Source: Staphylotrichum longicolle
Taxonomy: Eukaryota > Ascomycota > Sordariomycetes > Sordariales > Chaetomiaceae
Reading direction: 5' to 3'
NCBI GenBank assembly: GCA_019096155.1
Contig: JAHCVI010000003.1
Span: 2,232,001-2,296,000 of the forward strand
DNA: 64,000 bases
The position numbers and the translations under genes were made by a program. Position 1 is the stretch's first letter. Every line of letters begins with the position of its first letter. Below are positions 54,144 through 64,000 of the stretch, in pieces. A model generated the notes under the pieces. That model saw only the letters and a list, made by a program, of their open reading frames with translations, had not been told where the DNA came from and searched no databases.

Positions 54144-55037
54144 CAAAAAGAGTGTGGTCCGTGGATGAATATCAACACGGCAGAGAAGGAGTGGACTGAG
54201 CCGGTAGGCTCAAAGTGGTGGCCCGTCTGAACGAGAGGACGCGATGGAGAGAACCAGCACAGGACTTGGTGAGAAAAATCAAAAGAAAGAAAAGGCGAGG
54301 CCCATCATCAGAAAATATTATATCCTCCATCGTCACCGCCGTCAACCGCGCAGCAGGGTCGTTGCTGGTTGGCGCTGAAGGAACAGAGCCCGATTCCGTC
54401 CCAGCTCGCCTTGGCATTCAGGGGGAAAACAGCTACTATTGACGCCGCGGTGGGTTTTCGTTCAGTTCTTGCAGGCCAGCTGAAGTGCATGAGCCGCCGC
54501 ATGCACCATGTTCGGATGTTCCCACATATTCAGCGTTTGTTTCCCCGTGCTGGCGTGTGGAGGCCCTGTCTGTCTTGCCGAAAGCACCGAAAATAGGCAA
54601 GCTGGAATCGATTTTCACGGATCTTGGCAGAGAGAATTGTTTTGCTAGCGCCTGCCCCTGATCGATAACGCTTGGCAACCTTTCATGGATCTGGCGTCCA
54701 GATTTGGCTTGGGGCCCATTGAAAAACCCAGCTGAGCGTGCGCTTGGCAAATCTCAGGGACCGGGGAGCGGGGGCTTGAGGTGCGTCTGTGGTTCTGGAA
54801 TGCAGGTACCCGATGCGATGGATCCGCCAAGAGAGTCCGTGTGGACATGGGGGGCTTGTTTGTGTGAAGCATTTCCGAGCATGTTCCGTTGAAGTCTAGG
54901 CTTTGACAGGTCGCCTGGGCGCACACTTGGCGGCCCCGAGGTTCGGCTCCCGGCTTCTTAGCTGCCAGTCTCGCCAGCCTGCCACTCCATGGCGCAGAAA
55001 GAAAGATGACCAAGCAGCAGTCAATTCAAACGTCCAG
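54144..55037. other. Intergenic region
   Basis: About 890 bp between the giant protein's start and the 3' end of the HET gene. No gene or repeat is supported. Confidence 0.45.
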
Positions 55038-57014
55038 TCAAATGATAGTCACCTCCCTCTCCGGCGCCCCCGCAAAACACCCAGGCACCAGCATCCTGTT
55101 GATACCGACACGCTCATAGGCATCTGGCCGGGTTTGCGAACGGACAAGGACCAAGGCCGTGACCCAGCCCGGGTGTCCCTCAGTGGGCTTGTCTGTTCCC
55201 AGACCGAGACAAATAACATCCACTGGCGTCTGGCAAAGACCCGCCGGGGCACCCATTTCCGGGTGCATGGCTGTCGTATCGATTATGTCAGTAGCCGTGT
55301 TGCTGTTAGTCGTATCGCCGACGACCAGTTTTGAGGGCGAGCTGTGGTGACACCCGGTGATCTCGTCGTGTGGTTCTAGGTGTGGTACGCACGCCGATGT
55401 CTTTTTGAGGACGCCTTCGACGACTGCGCCCCGTAGAACAACTTCGGTTTCAGAAAGGGCTACAACTTGACACTGGGCCAAGGGCGGCCTCAGAAAGTCC
55501 TGGGAATCCTTCTCGTAAGCCACCATGCCATCGACAGAAGTCCATGACCATGATGGTGACCTCGGCTGTTTCGGCCTCACGTGGCTTGGCCTGAATTCTC
55601 CGTCTACACGGGCGATAGAAGGTTCCGAAGCCCAGGTCAATCCTACCAAGAAGTCCATCTCCCATAGTCCAGCGTAGCATCGGCCCATACCGGAAGCATG
55701 TAGTGCCTGGATGATGCCCGAAATGGCTGGAAGCTTGTCCGACTCCCGCGTCAGTCGTCGGAAAGAGTAGTTCTGGACGCACTCTGCCCAGAAATTCAGA
55801 AGGTCTCTTGCAGTGGCCGTGTCTACCTTGTCTCGCAGCGGCAGATGAACAGGTCGCACGTGGCGCATATTCCGGCCGTCAAGCAGAGCCGACTTCGTCA
55901 GGATAGACCGGGATTCGGTCGCGCGGCCTGCCCTGCAATGCCAGACCAGCTCGTCATCGACGTACTGGACGACGCGCCTGGACAGAATGTGCTCTTGGAG
56001 CGTCCATGCTCTTCTGTGCAACGGCTCACCGAACAGGTTGGAGCCCCAGCTCCATCTGGCGTAAATTTCTCCTTCGCGAAGAGAGTCCGCCTCCCTCGGT
56101 GACTGTCCGATCTCTATTGGCCATACGAGAATGTGACGTGCCGAGTCCGATCTGCTTGAGAAGATTCCGTCCTGGCAGTGATTGGAACTGGTGGCAGAAA
56201 TCGTGATGTAGGCGTTTCCATAAACGGCTGCCATCTTGGTGGCCTCCGTTTTCCAGTCATCGTCGTCGTCTTGAATGATGCTCAGGGCATCAACCCAAAG
56301 GTAGCGAAGACCTAGGCGGTGGGTGATGGTCATGGCATCCTGTAATGTTTTTGGAATATCGGACCATGGAAGGCCAGACTTGAACGAGTCAAGCGCGGCT
56401 CTGGTTAGCCTCAGGGGTAAGGTGTCACCCCAGACATAGCTGAGTGCGGCGTATCGACCAAAGGCTGATCCGTCGGACTCAAGTATGTACGGTTCCAACC
56501 TGTCCGCAGTTGGATTCACATCCACGACACGACTCGGGAGCCGGACGGAGTCTGGTGTTTTACAGTCTTCGTGGCCAGCGTCACATTGCGCGACCCACTG
56601 CCTGATGGTATTGAAACACTGCGGTGAGTCCGAGTGCTTGGAAACGACGGATGCCGGCTTGAAATGAGAGAAGGGGCCTTCCAGGTCTGACACGGTCAGG
56701 AGCTCGATGGTAATTCCGGTATAAGAGTCATTCCAGCATTTGAGCGTCAGTGGAACATCAGGGGCCGATGAATGGGTGACATTCAGTTGGTGAAGCTCGG
56801 CGAGCGAGTCCCACCAGCTGGTTTCTTGGATAAAATGTTGCGCAGTCCTCAGTAGCAAGGAGCAGATGGTACATCCTGCCTTGGCGGCTTCGTGTGCTGC
56901 GTCGGGCGAGATGCATTGGTAGTAGCTCTTTCCAGAGAAATCGATTGCAAAACTTGTTGCCTCCGCCACATCGAGGTTTTTGCAAGATGGGCATACTTTC
57001 TCGACGGTATCCAT
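55038..57014 (-). CDS. HET-domain heterokaryon-incompatibility protein
   Basis: A single exon of 658 residues. The N-terminus has a zinc-ribbon-like CPSCKNL and CTICSLL, common at the head of HET proteins. The HET domain shows FGRYAALSYVWGDTLPL (conserved Tyr-Val-Trp-Gly), IPKTLQDAMTITHRLGLRYLW (LGxRYLWVDxLCI motif, here VDALSIIQDDDDDW) and MAAVYGNAYITISATSS, in order. HET proteins trigger cell death on contact between incompatible strains. The C-terminal 300 residues, with RAWTLQEHILSRRVVQY, are the usual variable extension. It lies next to the secreted-protein cluster and has no NLR partner in the immediate vicinity. Confidence 0.92.
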   Translation of the reverse strand: MDTVEKVCPSCKNLDVAEATSFAIDFSGKSYYQCISPDAAHEAAKAGCTICSLLLRTAQHFIQETSWWDSLAELHQLNVTHSSAPDVPLTLKCWNDSYTGITIELLTVSDLEGPFSHFKPASVVSKHSDSPQCFNTIRQWVAQCDAGHEDCKTPDSVRLPSRVVDVNPTADRLEPYILESDGSAFGRYAALSYVWGDTLPLRLTRAALDSFKSGLPWSDIPKTLQDAMTITHRLGLRYLWVDALSIIQDDDDDWKTEATKMAAVYGNAYITISATSSNHCQDGIFSSRSDSARHILVWPIEIGQSPREADSLREGEIYARWSWGSNLFGEPLHRRAWTLQEHILSRRVVQYVDDELVWHCRAGRATESRSILTKSALLDGRNMRHVRPVHLPLRDKVDTATARDLLNFWAECVQNYSFRRLTRESDKLPAISGIIQALHASGMGRCYAGLWEMDFLVGLTWASEPSIARVDGEFRPSHVRPKQPRSPSWSWTSVDGMVAYEKDSQDFLRPPLAQCQVVALSETEVVLRGAVVEGVLKKTSACVPHLEPHDEITGCHHSSPSKLVVGDTTNSNTATDIIDTTAMHPEMGAPAGLCQTPVDVICLGLGTDKPTEGHPGWVTALVLVRSQTRPDAYERVGINRMLVPGCFAGAPEREVTII

Positions 57015-57397
57015 GTCTTGAGAACTGGGTTGTGGAACTCGTCAAGGGCTCGTGTAAAGCATACTGTTGAGTTAGGGTATGTCTGCTCATGAGTCGGGAG
57101 GTTTCGCTGCAAAATCTGCCAAAATATCCAACTGGCTCACCGCACCTGCCTGCTTCGCGCTCGTCCACCAATGGGCTTAAACCTACGCGAGCTGTGTGAG
57201 CGGGGTTGGGCTTCTCCGTCTGCGGACATGTGGCACAGAAGTGGTGGTCGGCCCGTCGGCCAAGGCCGCTGATTCGGCCACTCCTTCGCTTCTTATTCTC
57301 AGACAGGGAACTTTTATGGGGGCAAAGTCAACCATATCGTCTAAGCAAAACCTCTCATCCACTCTCCAGCACCATGCTACACCCTTCTCAGCTCCCC
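57015..57397. other. Intergenic region
   Basis: 383 bp between the HET start and the 3' end of the mucin-like gene. Nothing is supported. Confidence 0.4.
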
Positions 57398-58708
57398 CTA
57401 CCCAATCTTGGTAAAAGTAACATCATCAATGTAGATGGTGTTCCCCACAGTGCCCTTGGTCGACAGATATGTGACAGAAAAGGTACCGAACGAAGTAGAG
57501 GGCGTCAGAGAGAACTTCTGTTGGACCCACTTCCCGGGCCCCTGGGCGGACATCTGGATCACCAGCGGAAGACTGGTGCCCGGATACTCGACCTTGAGCG
57601 ACAGCGTGCCGCGCGACAGGTTGCTGAGGGAGTAGTACCAGAAGGAGAACTCGTATCTTGCGCCAGGCTCGAAGCGGACCTTGTGCTGCCAGGCGATGAA
57701 GTCGTCGGCGAGGTTGTTGAACTGCATCTTGAGGCTGTACTGCCCGCTGTGCGCCTGTTCCGTGCTGATGGACCCCACGAGGTTTCCGGGCGTGGCGGGG
57801 GGCACTTCGGTCCAGGAGCCCAAGGTTCCGGACTCAAAGCTGGGGTTGTCAAAGGGAGGGATGAGGGGAGTCGCAGTCGCGGCTGGGGCACAGGCCGAGG
57901 TCGCTTGGCAGTAGAGAGGGGCGCTCGAGATGCAGCTGTAGGCGCTGGTGGGGTTGAATGCGGCCTGACCAATGTTCTCAAAACAGCCAGAGACTCCAGG
58001 AGCGAGCTGGTTGTCGTAGACTCGCAGGGCGGCGTTGCAAGCGTTGATGTGAGCCGTCACCGACGGCGCAGCCAAGGTGGTGATGGTCATGCTGCTGCAA
58101 CGGGCTGGCATGGATCGCCAGCACAGCTCCGGGGCCCATGTCGAGACGGTGGGCTCGCAAGGCGGGGTTGTTGATGTGACGACGGCTGCCGATGTTGATG
58201 TTGGTTCCTCGGAGGTGCTGGGGATGGACTCGGACGATGTCGAAGTTGGGACGGACTCGGAGGTGGAGGTTGGTGCCGGGAGTGACTCGGAAGTCGTAGT
58301 CGTTTCCGTGGACGTGGTTGTCTCCTCAAGCGCCGGGGTTGGAGTCTGGGTCGGAGTTGGGGTCGGAATAATCTCCTCAATTGATGACGTCGAAATGGTC
58401 AGCTCGGCTGTTGAGGTGCTGCTCTCAGACAGGACAGTAGAAGAGGTGTCTGACTCCGGCGCGGAAAGCGACTCGGACGTCGAAGTCGGAATGACAATGG
58501 TTTCGAAAGTTGAGCTTGAGGTCGAAGTCGCAAGGTCCGAAGTCACGGACAGGGAAGCGGATGAAACAGTATGTGATGGGCTGCACCTTCCCCGTCTCCT
58601 GTGCTGCCTAGGCGCGGCGCCACTGGCATCCCGTCGAGCTGAAACTTCACCAACGGCGAGAAAAGTGAAAAGAATGGCAGCCTTGAGGCTCAAACGAGTG
58701 GACGCCAT
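57398..58708 (-). CDS. Secreted mucin-like protein with a carbohydrate-binding-like C-terminus
   Basis: A single exon of 436 residues. Signal peptide (LKAAILFTFLAVGEVSA) with a basic RRR cluster soon after, a possible Kex2 site. Residues of about 45-180 are Ser/Thr/Pro/Glu-rich, a heavily O-glycosylated stalk. A cysteine-bearing middle segment follows (CWRSMPARCSSM, INACNAALRVYDNQLAPG, YSCISSAPLYC). The last 150 residues form a jelly-roll-like module: NPSFESGTLGSWTEVPPATP, HSGQYSLKMQFNNLADD, FSFWYYSLSNLSRGTLS and YIDDVTFTKIG, as in CBM4/9/22-type carbohydrate-binding domains. It probably binds wall or plant polysaccharide. No catalytic domain is present. Confidence 0.8.
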   Translation of the reverse strand: MASTRLSLKAAILFTFLAVGEVSARRDASGAAPRQHRRRGRCSPSHTVSSASLSVTSDLATSTSSSTFETIVIPTSTSESLSAPESDTSSTVLSESSTSTAELTISTSSIEEIIPTPTPTQTPTPALEETTTSTETTTTSESLPAPTSTSESVPTSTSSESIPSTSEEPTSTSAAVVTSTTPPCEPTVSTWAPELCWRSMPARCSSMTITTLAAPSVTAHINACNAALRVYDNQLAPGVSGCFENIGQAAFNPTSAYSCISSAPLYCQATSACAPAATATPLIPPFDNPSFESGTLGSWTEVPPATPGNLVGSISTEQAHSGQYSLKMQFNNLADDFIAWQHKVRFEPGARYEFSFWYYSLSNLSRGTLSLKVEYPGTSLPLVIQMSAQGPGKWVQQKFSLTPSTSFGTFSVTYLSTKGTVGNTIYIDDVTFTKIG

Positions 58709-59333
58709 TTTTGATGGCTGGCTGTAAGACTTGTGCTACAGATCCCCAAAAGGTGTGTAACAAGGGCCCCAGGACCAAGGGATGTGGGCTGCCGAGCCTG
58801 CTTTAATAGTGTATGTACGGAGTACACCCGTCTCTTTTCAGACGGCCCACCACCTCGCCCAGCTGAATTCTGGAGGACAAACTTGAGATCCAGATCCAGT
58901 TGTTTGCCCCGAAGGGGTCTGGAGAAAGGGACACAGTGAGTCTAGACTGGTGGATCCCATGTGGGCGCCGAAAGGAGGGATGGAGGAAACCTTGAGAATG
59001 CCAAGCCAATGGAAGCGATAGATCACCAAAAGGGGCTTGGTGTCAATCAATAAGAGCCCATAGCTCCACTGAGAGCCCCATATTGACAGTAGCGTGAGCT
59101 GAGCTGAATGCTCAGTTCCCTACCCCAGGAGCTCGGACTTCAAACACAAACATTTCGTTACTGTCGTGCACTCCCGTGTCAACCAGACGTCAATCGCCAG
59201 GTACGGAGTATCGTGATGGTGTTTGTTGCCTGAGTATTTGGTCGATGAATACAAAGTTCAAAACGTTGCGCCAAACTTGCCCAGATCCTGGGCGCTGAAC
59301 TGCAGTGTACGTACACACAGTCCCGACCAAGAG
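58709..59333. other. Intergenic region
   Basis: About 625 bp; no gene or repeat supported. A GTACGGAGTA motif occurs at 58814-58823 and again (GTACGGAGTAT) at about 59201-59211. Confidence 0.4.
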
Positions 59334-59768
59334 TTACTTCGCCTCAGCAGTGCCCGTCCCAGTCGCCTTCGCACCCTCGCCCTCATCCTCATCTCCTGGC
59401 TGGGCAACCTTGCACCCGCCAAAGCCGGGGCACAGGTACGTCCAGTCGCATCGACAGTTGTTTTGACACCACTCGCTGTTGGACCAAACCTGCCCGTTTG
59501 CAGTGCATCCCGTGCCTAGCTCAAGGCAGGCACGGGTGGTGCCTTGAGCGCAGTCCGTGAGATTGAACTGCCGCTTCTTCAGCACCTGTCCCGGATTCTC
59601 AGATGTGTTCGACGGGGGAGTTGGCGCGGCTAGTGCGAGTTGAGCGCTCAGTCCGAGGCTGAGAAAGTTTTTGAGTGCCGTGGCCACCTGCAAAAAGTGA
59701 AGATGTCAACAACGCTATTCACACACCTAAGTTGCATTCCCGTGCGTGGTCTCGTCTCTTACTTTCAT
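59334..59768 (-). CDS. Small cysteine-rich secreted protein with a 6-bp first exon
   Basis: Exon 1 is 59768-59763 (ATG AAA only) and exon 2 is 59687-59334, giving 119 residues. The long frame itself has no ATG, whereas splicing at the canonical GTAAGA donor and TTTGCAG acceptor yields an ideal signal peptide (KVATALKNFLSLGLSAQLALA). A dibasic KKR after about 20 more residues is a Kex2 processing site. The mature part has eight cysteines, including CQNNCRCDW and CPGFGGC, then an acidic Gly/Thr-rich tail. Size and cysteine content match effector-like or antimicrobial fungal proteins. No named family is recognised. Confidence 0.75.
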
Positions 59769-60488
59769 TGTGGGATTCCGAAGAGACAGCAAGAGCCTGA
59801 CAAAGAGAGTCTTTGTGGCAGACAATGGTTTGACGGTTGACAGGTGTGAAGACAGAGGAGTGAGGGTTCTGAGTGTTGAGGTCTGCCTTGTGTTGACGAG
59901 GCACCGGGACAGTGAGCGACTTTATGCAGCTGAGTTGGTCCCCCATCGCATCACGACGGTCTACTCCGCGAGCTTTTTGGAGGCAATCTGAATCAGTGCA
60001 AAAATCCCCTCAGCCAATGTTGCGCCACCCGTTGGCGGTAAAGCCGGCGTGTTCCTCCTGCGGTCATGATTTGCTCAGCCTTCAAGTTTGGTGGCAGGTT
60101 GACTTGGCCACGACAGGAAGTGCAACATGTTGGTGATGGAATGAATGAAGTTGACGTTTGTAATAGGGGTTGATCCAAATCTTCAGGGGATATGTGCAAG
60201 GCAGCCGCCAGCCGGTGAAGGCCACGCCGCACGTTGGCGGCCAAGACCATACAACGAGGCTCTCTGTCGGCCGTGGGATGGCTCACCGGTTTCCTGATTT
60301 GCCAGCACAGGGAGGAGAAGGGCCTCGGTTTGATCCGGGTGAATCGGATGAATTAGGCCGAATACAACGACTGGTCCTGTCATGATGCCAGTTCTTCAAC
60401 TGCATTGCCAACTCCCAGAATCCATCCTCAACTGAAAATCCCCGCCAACCCTTTCAAGCCGGAGTAGATCCCCTGACAAAAAGGTACC
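59769..60488. other. Intergenic region, divergent promoters
   Basis: 720 bp between outward starts. No gene is supported. Confidence 0.4.
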
Positions 60489-61004
60489 ATGGATCCGACC
60501 AACACTGAGCGCACTGCCACTCCCAATTCTGTCAACGCACCTCCCGAACTCATGTCGCCAGAGCTTCAAGCCCAAATCGCCCCCTCACCGGCAGGGCCCG
60601 CCACCCTCCCACCCGCAATCCCTAACCCCAACCAACTCTCACAACCCACCCAAAGCTGGACCCTGTCAGGCTACCCCATAGTCGACAACAAGTACCACGA
60701 CCTGTCCACCGGTGAAGTCAAAGCCCACAGCGGCCCCTCGACGGGCGGGCCGCCCTCGATATCCGTCTACTGGCAGAACAGGCTGGCCACAGGCCGTCGA
60801 GACCAGTTTCACGTCATCAGCAAGACCGTCGCCAGCACGACTAGTCTGAGCGAGTATCTCATCAGGGTGGGAGATCTGTTGCGGAAGGGACTGTGCAAAA
60901 TCGATGCGATGAACGTGACGCGGTTTGATGTTTACGTCGTGGTGGAGTCGGAGTTGGGGCAGGAGGCGTTTCGGAAGGCTTTGGAAGACTGTGGACTTCT
61001 TTAG
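60489..61004 (+). CDS. Conserved hypothetical protein, 171 aa
   Basis: A single exon, ATG in good context (ACCATGG). The first 70 residues are disordered, Pro-rich. The rest reads as a small alpha/beta fold: GYPIVDNKYHDLSTGE, ISVYWQNRLATGRRDQFHVI, LSEYLIRVGDLLRKGLCKID, and FDVYVVVESELGQEAFRKAL. No family or function is recognised. Confidence 0.65.
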   Translation: MDPTNTERTATPNSVNAPPELMSPELQAQIAPSPAGPATLPPAIPNPNQLSQPTQSWTLSGYPIVDNKYHDLSTGEVKAHSGPSTGGPPSISVYWQNRLATGRRDQFHVISKTVASTTSLSEYLIRVGDLLRKGLCKIDAMNVTRFDVYVVVESELGQEAFRKALEDCGLL

Positions 61005-61294
61005 AAGTCTGAGTAAAATGGTTAGATGCAAAAGGTTCAGGCGCTTTGTTTACTGAGGTGGATGCTGAGATTGGCGAGTTGGAAATCAGTGAAACTTTAA
61101 ATTCAGCTATTGCGTATGATTAGTCGTCAACTTCGTGAAAATGAGAGATTAGTAGGACAGAAATTTCGTGAACTCCGACCTAGATCCAAACCTATAGCGT
61201 CTGCGCCCAGAGGCAAAGTTGACTTGGAGAAAAGAGGCAAACGGATCCTCAAGAAAACACTCAATGAAAAGAAATCCACCGAGAGGCTCATGCT

Positions 61295-63200
61295 TCAGAC
61301 CTCACCAGGTCCCGGCGCCCGTTTACGCAATGGCATCAGAGGAACGGAAACGGCTTTCATGTTGCGCCGTGCCCATTTCCCCGCTCGCGAAAGCCTGCTC
61401 CTTCCTGCGCCGCTTCCCTGCGAGTCGGCTGTGTCTGGTTCCGAGGCAGATTCAGGGGGAGCGGTGTTGGTCCATCTCTGTCCATGTTCCACCCTGCGCT
61501 GCTCCCACAATCTTTGCCTCTCCGCCTCAGCTTGCTGTGCCAATGCTTGTTCCGCAACTGGGAGCGCCGCAATTGCGTCGGCGATGGCATCGCGACGTGC
61601 AAGTTCTCGGTGAACCATCGGCGGACTGAACGCGTTCGGTGAGGCCACTAATACCCTGTCAGTCAAGTGTAGCTTCACTCCACAACAATCCACTTACTGT
61701 CAACAATGCCCTCCTCCTCTGCCTGCTCTTGCTTCTTACATTCCCCAATCAACCGAATGTTGCACAGCCGCAGCACGTCCAGCAACTCCCCGTAGCGCCG
61801 GATCGACTGCTCATGTCTCCCATACACATCGTGATCAAACACAAAATCACTGCTAAACACCACATCCACGGGCAGATCCTCCAACACATAAAAGTCGGAC
61901 CTCACCTTCCCTCCCGCGCCCCCAAACTCCCACTCCAACCCGCTCACGACACCCTTCGTCCACGCCGCCGACCCATCCGCGAACTCCACCTCCACCCTCC
62001 TCTTCCTCCCCCGATCCACCTTCCACCCCCTCCGCCTCGCATACTCGGCCGAGACAGCCATGATATCCGACCCGGAATCCGGCAGCGCCGCGACCGCTTC
62101 CCCGTCCAGAGACCCCCACATCCGCCTCCTCTCGCTAATCGACTCGAGCCCAGAGCCCATGTAGTTCAGCCTCAGCAGCCTACTCCCCAGCGACCGCAGC
62201 GTCATGACGATCCTGGTCTTGAACTTCGTGAGTGTCTCCGTCGCCCGGAGGAACGCATCCCCCAGGATCAGGTCGTGCGCGCATTGCGGTAGGACGAGGC
62301 ATGCCAGCTTGTGGACCTGGCTCTCGCCTTCAAATCGCCAGGGGATGAGCGCCATGGTCGTGGGGGTGACGGTTTTTCCCGACGCGAGTTGCACGGGAGG
62401 AGAGATGGGGACGTGGTACTCTAGAGACCAGATTGGGGCGTCCTTGTCATACCCCTCCTTTCCGTCAAGGTGGAGTTTGCGCAGAAAGGACTCGGAGATG
62501 AAGGAAGCTTCTGCGCCGGTGTCGGGGAGGGCGTCGATTCCGATGCCGTTGATCCTGCCTGGGACGCGGCGGTCTCGGATTGTGGTGGGGGGAAGGAGAT
62601 TCGAAGCTGAGTGGTGGGCTCGCGCAAGCCCGCTGCAAACGCGTACGGGGAGGATCTTGGAGCGAGCGAGTCACCCTGATAATGGAGGTGGAAGCCGGCG
62701 CTGTCGCACGGTTGGCAACGAGGTTCTTGGTGTTGTCTTCACGAGGCGCCTTTGTTTCTGTTGGACTGCGAGCCCTGTCCCATACCACACGTTAGCAGGA
62801 ACCTTCAAAGTGTTGACATGTGTGGAACTCGGGAAACACACATGTTGGTCTTCACAGCAGTGTTCCACAGCCTTCGGACCCACATCCGCCTCTCCATCCC
62901 TTCCGGGATTTCATTGAGCTTGAAATAGTGGCGAGTCTCGACGTGCGACCAGAATCTATAGAACAGAACCTTGCCTCGGGGTATGGATTGGCCGCAAAGT
63001 GGGCAGTTGAGACTCTTCTTTGCCGCTTCTTCCGGTTCAAGTGTCCTGTGGGCTCGCAAGTAACGCGCAGATCTGAACTTTGAATCGACGCGCTGTTCTT
63101 CTTGAGTTTTCTGCAAAATTCTTGGCGCGACTGCCCGTAAACTCGGTGAACTGTCCAATAGAGACTTATCCCGGCGCTCCCGCCGTTCATCGTTGTCCAT
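61295..63200 (-). CDS. Zinc-finger-like N-terminus with two retropepsin-like domains
   Basis: Exons 63200-62840, 62774-62675, 62632-61698 and 61647-61295 agree in phase and give 582 residues. The N-terminal exon has CPLCGQSIPRG followed by a SHVETRH helix, a possible C2H2-like finger. Exon 3 contains two successive retropepsin-type units. The first is GIGIDALPDTGAEASFI with QLASGKTV and the closing HDLILGDAFL. The second is GEAVAALPDSGSDIMAVSAE with VEFADGSA and VDVVFSSDFV. Retropepsins usually act as dimers of one DT/SG unit each, so this could be an internal dimer. The last exon is helical and Gln/Arg-rich. Fungal aspartyl-protease-like proteins of this type are common and may derive from retroelements. 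No reverse transcriptase is present. Confidence 0.65.
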
Positions 63201-63589
63201 CTTGGGAAACGCGTGTCAGGACAAGTGTCATCGAGAAGACGTGTCGAGTTGAGAGATGTTAGTGGAGTTGCTGTATTCTCCTGGTCCGTTGTCAAGTGTG
63301 ACTGAGAAGAAAAGCAGAGGAGACACGGGAACCAGGAGAATGGGGAAAGGTAATGTTTCGGCATCATGTGGTGGCGGTGGCTGAGCTGCATGGTAATCGC
63401 CCTATTGGGTAGCGGTTGAGGAGGCCATTCAGGTCGCACAACACAGAGAGCTGGCTGGCTGATCAGCCCACCGCAAGGCATTCTTGGATCGGGCGGCTAC
63501 GCATCTGGGGAGCGTTACAAATCAGCCATGATCAACTTGCCCAGGCGCCACTCTCATGCACATATGTTAACAGACTCCAAAACCTCAAC
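63201..63589. other. Divergent promoter region
   Basis: 389 bp between the retropepsin-like gene and the DUF6594 gene. Nothing specific is seen. Confidence 0.35.
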
Positions 63590-64000
63590 ATGAGCTCCTC
63601 AAGCGACGGCTTCGCAGCAGTCGCCGAATGGATCGCGCTCGATCCCGACAATGAGCCCTTCATCTTCCGCAAGTTCGACAGGCTCGCGGCTCGAAACCTC
63701 TTGTACCTGCAAGCACAGATAATAATGCTTGAGCAAGAACTAGAAAAACTGGATCAAGATGTCGCCCAAAGCGACGACATGTCCTTGAAAGACGCAGCAC
63801 GACGATGGGAGCAACTCGTAAAACAAAATGCAGAAGGCCAAGAGCATGCCCAGCGGCAGGTGAAACTAATCGCTGAGATCAAGCACGCTCTCAAGGAATA
63901 CTGTAAGTACCCCATCCCATGGCACTCGAGACTGGACGCGGCTGACCCAACGAGACGAAACCCTCATTCTCCAAAGCCAGGTCTCACACTTGCGCCGGCC
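63590..64000 (+). CDS. DUF6594-type protein, 5' part cut by the window edge
   Basis: Exon 1 is 63590-63902 and exon 2 starts at 63955 and runs off the window. The visible 120 residues include EWIALDPDNEPFIFRKFDRL, AARNLLYLQAQIIMLEQELEKLD (the conserved coiled helix of DUF6594) and ALKEYYETLILQSQVSHL across the intron. Family members usually end in two or three membrane helices and are abundant in ascomycetes. Function is unknown. Confidence 0.8.
   Translation, partial: MSSSSDGFAAVAEWIALDPDNEPFIFRKFDRLAARNLLYLQAQIIMLEQELEKLDQDVAQSDDMSLKDAARRWEQLVKQNAEGQEHAQRQVKLIAEIKHALKEYCKYPIPWHSRLDAADPTRRNPHSPKPGLTLAPA

Overview
The window reads as nuclear DNA of a filamentous ascomycete, probably a sordariomycete. 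Most genes carry 1-6 short introns (about 45-210 bp) with GT/AG borders and CTAAC/CTGAC branch motifs. The families present (HET, fungal NLR, SLATT, 2EXR, DUF6594, Pth11-like rhodopsin, CorA-like, PNP_UDP, Apple/DUF7223-type surface protein) are typical of Pezizomycotina. The species assignment is inference. No tRNA, rRNA or CRISPR was seen. Exon models below were built by hand from splice phase and family resemblance.

Layout. 1-15.4 kb: 3' end of an unknown gene; a fructosamine-3-kinase-like gene with a one-base frame break and a purine-repeat intron; a hydrolase-NACHT-WD40 NLR with one in-frame stop; a head-to-head pair of coiled-coil proteins with hydrophobic segments; a SLATT-type 2TM protein; a GFA/CENP-V-like enzyme. 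15.8-29 kb: ordinary metabolic and conserved genes (3-hydroxyacyl-CoA dehydrogenase-like, SDR, F-box, 2EXR, a single-pass membrane protein, a possible small secreted protein, a secreted esterase, a CorA-like protein). 29-33.5 kb: gene-poor debris with a Tad-like LINE tail abutting an NLR NACHT fragment, and a kinase scrap. 33.5-38.3 kb: Pth11-like rhodopsin, a TPR relic carrying a 16-bp minisatellite, a GMC oxidoreductase, and an orphan phospholipase D tail. 38.3-43.3 kb: gene-poor, with an orphan C-terminal ORF and a membrane-protein pseudogene whose seven stops look like RIP. 43.3-64 kb: a nucleoside-phosphorylase/TM/beta-propeller fusion, an Ada-type regulator, an extended SDR, a 1.7-kb-residue secreted Apple-repeat protein, a HET protein, a mucin-like wall protein, a cysteine-rich secreted protein with a 6-bp first exon, a duplicated retropepsin-like protein and the start of a DUF6594 gene.

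Together the window is enriched in self/non-self recognition and defence-type genes: NLR, NACHT, TPR and kinase relics, SLATT, HET, PNP-lectin, and a possible two-component membrane-active pair. Several show recent breakage (nonsense codon, frameshift, RIP-like stops, transposon junction), as expected of a fast-turning-over accessory region. The strongest candidates for something undescribed are the PNP-TM-propeller protein (43.3-45.6 kb) and the coiled-coil pair beside the NLR and SLATT genes (7.9-14.5 kb).
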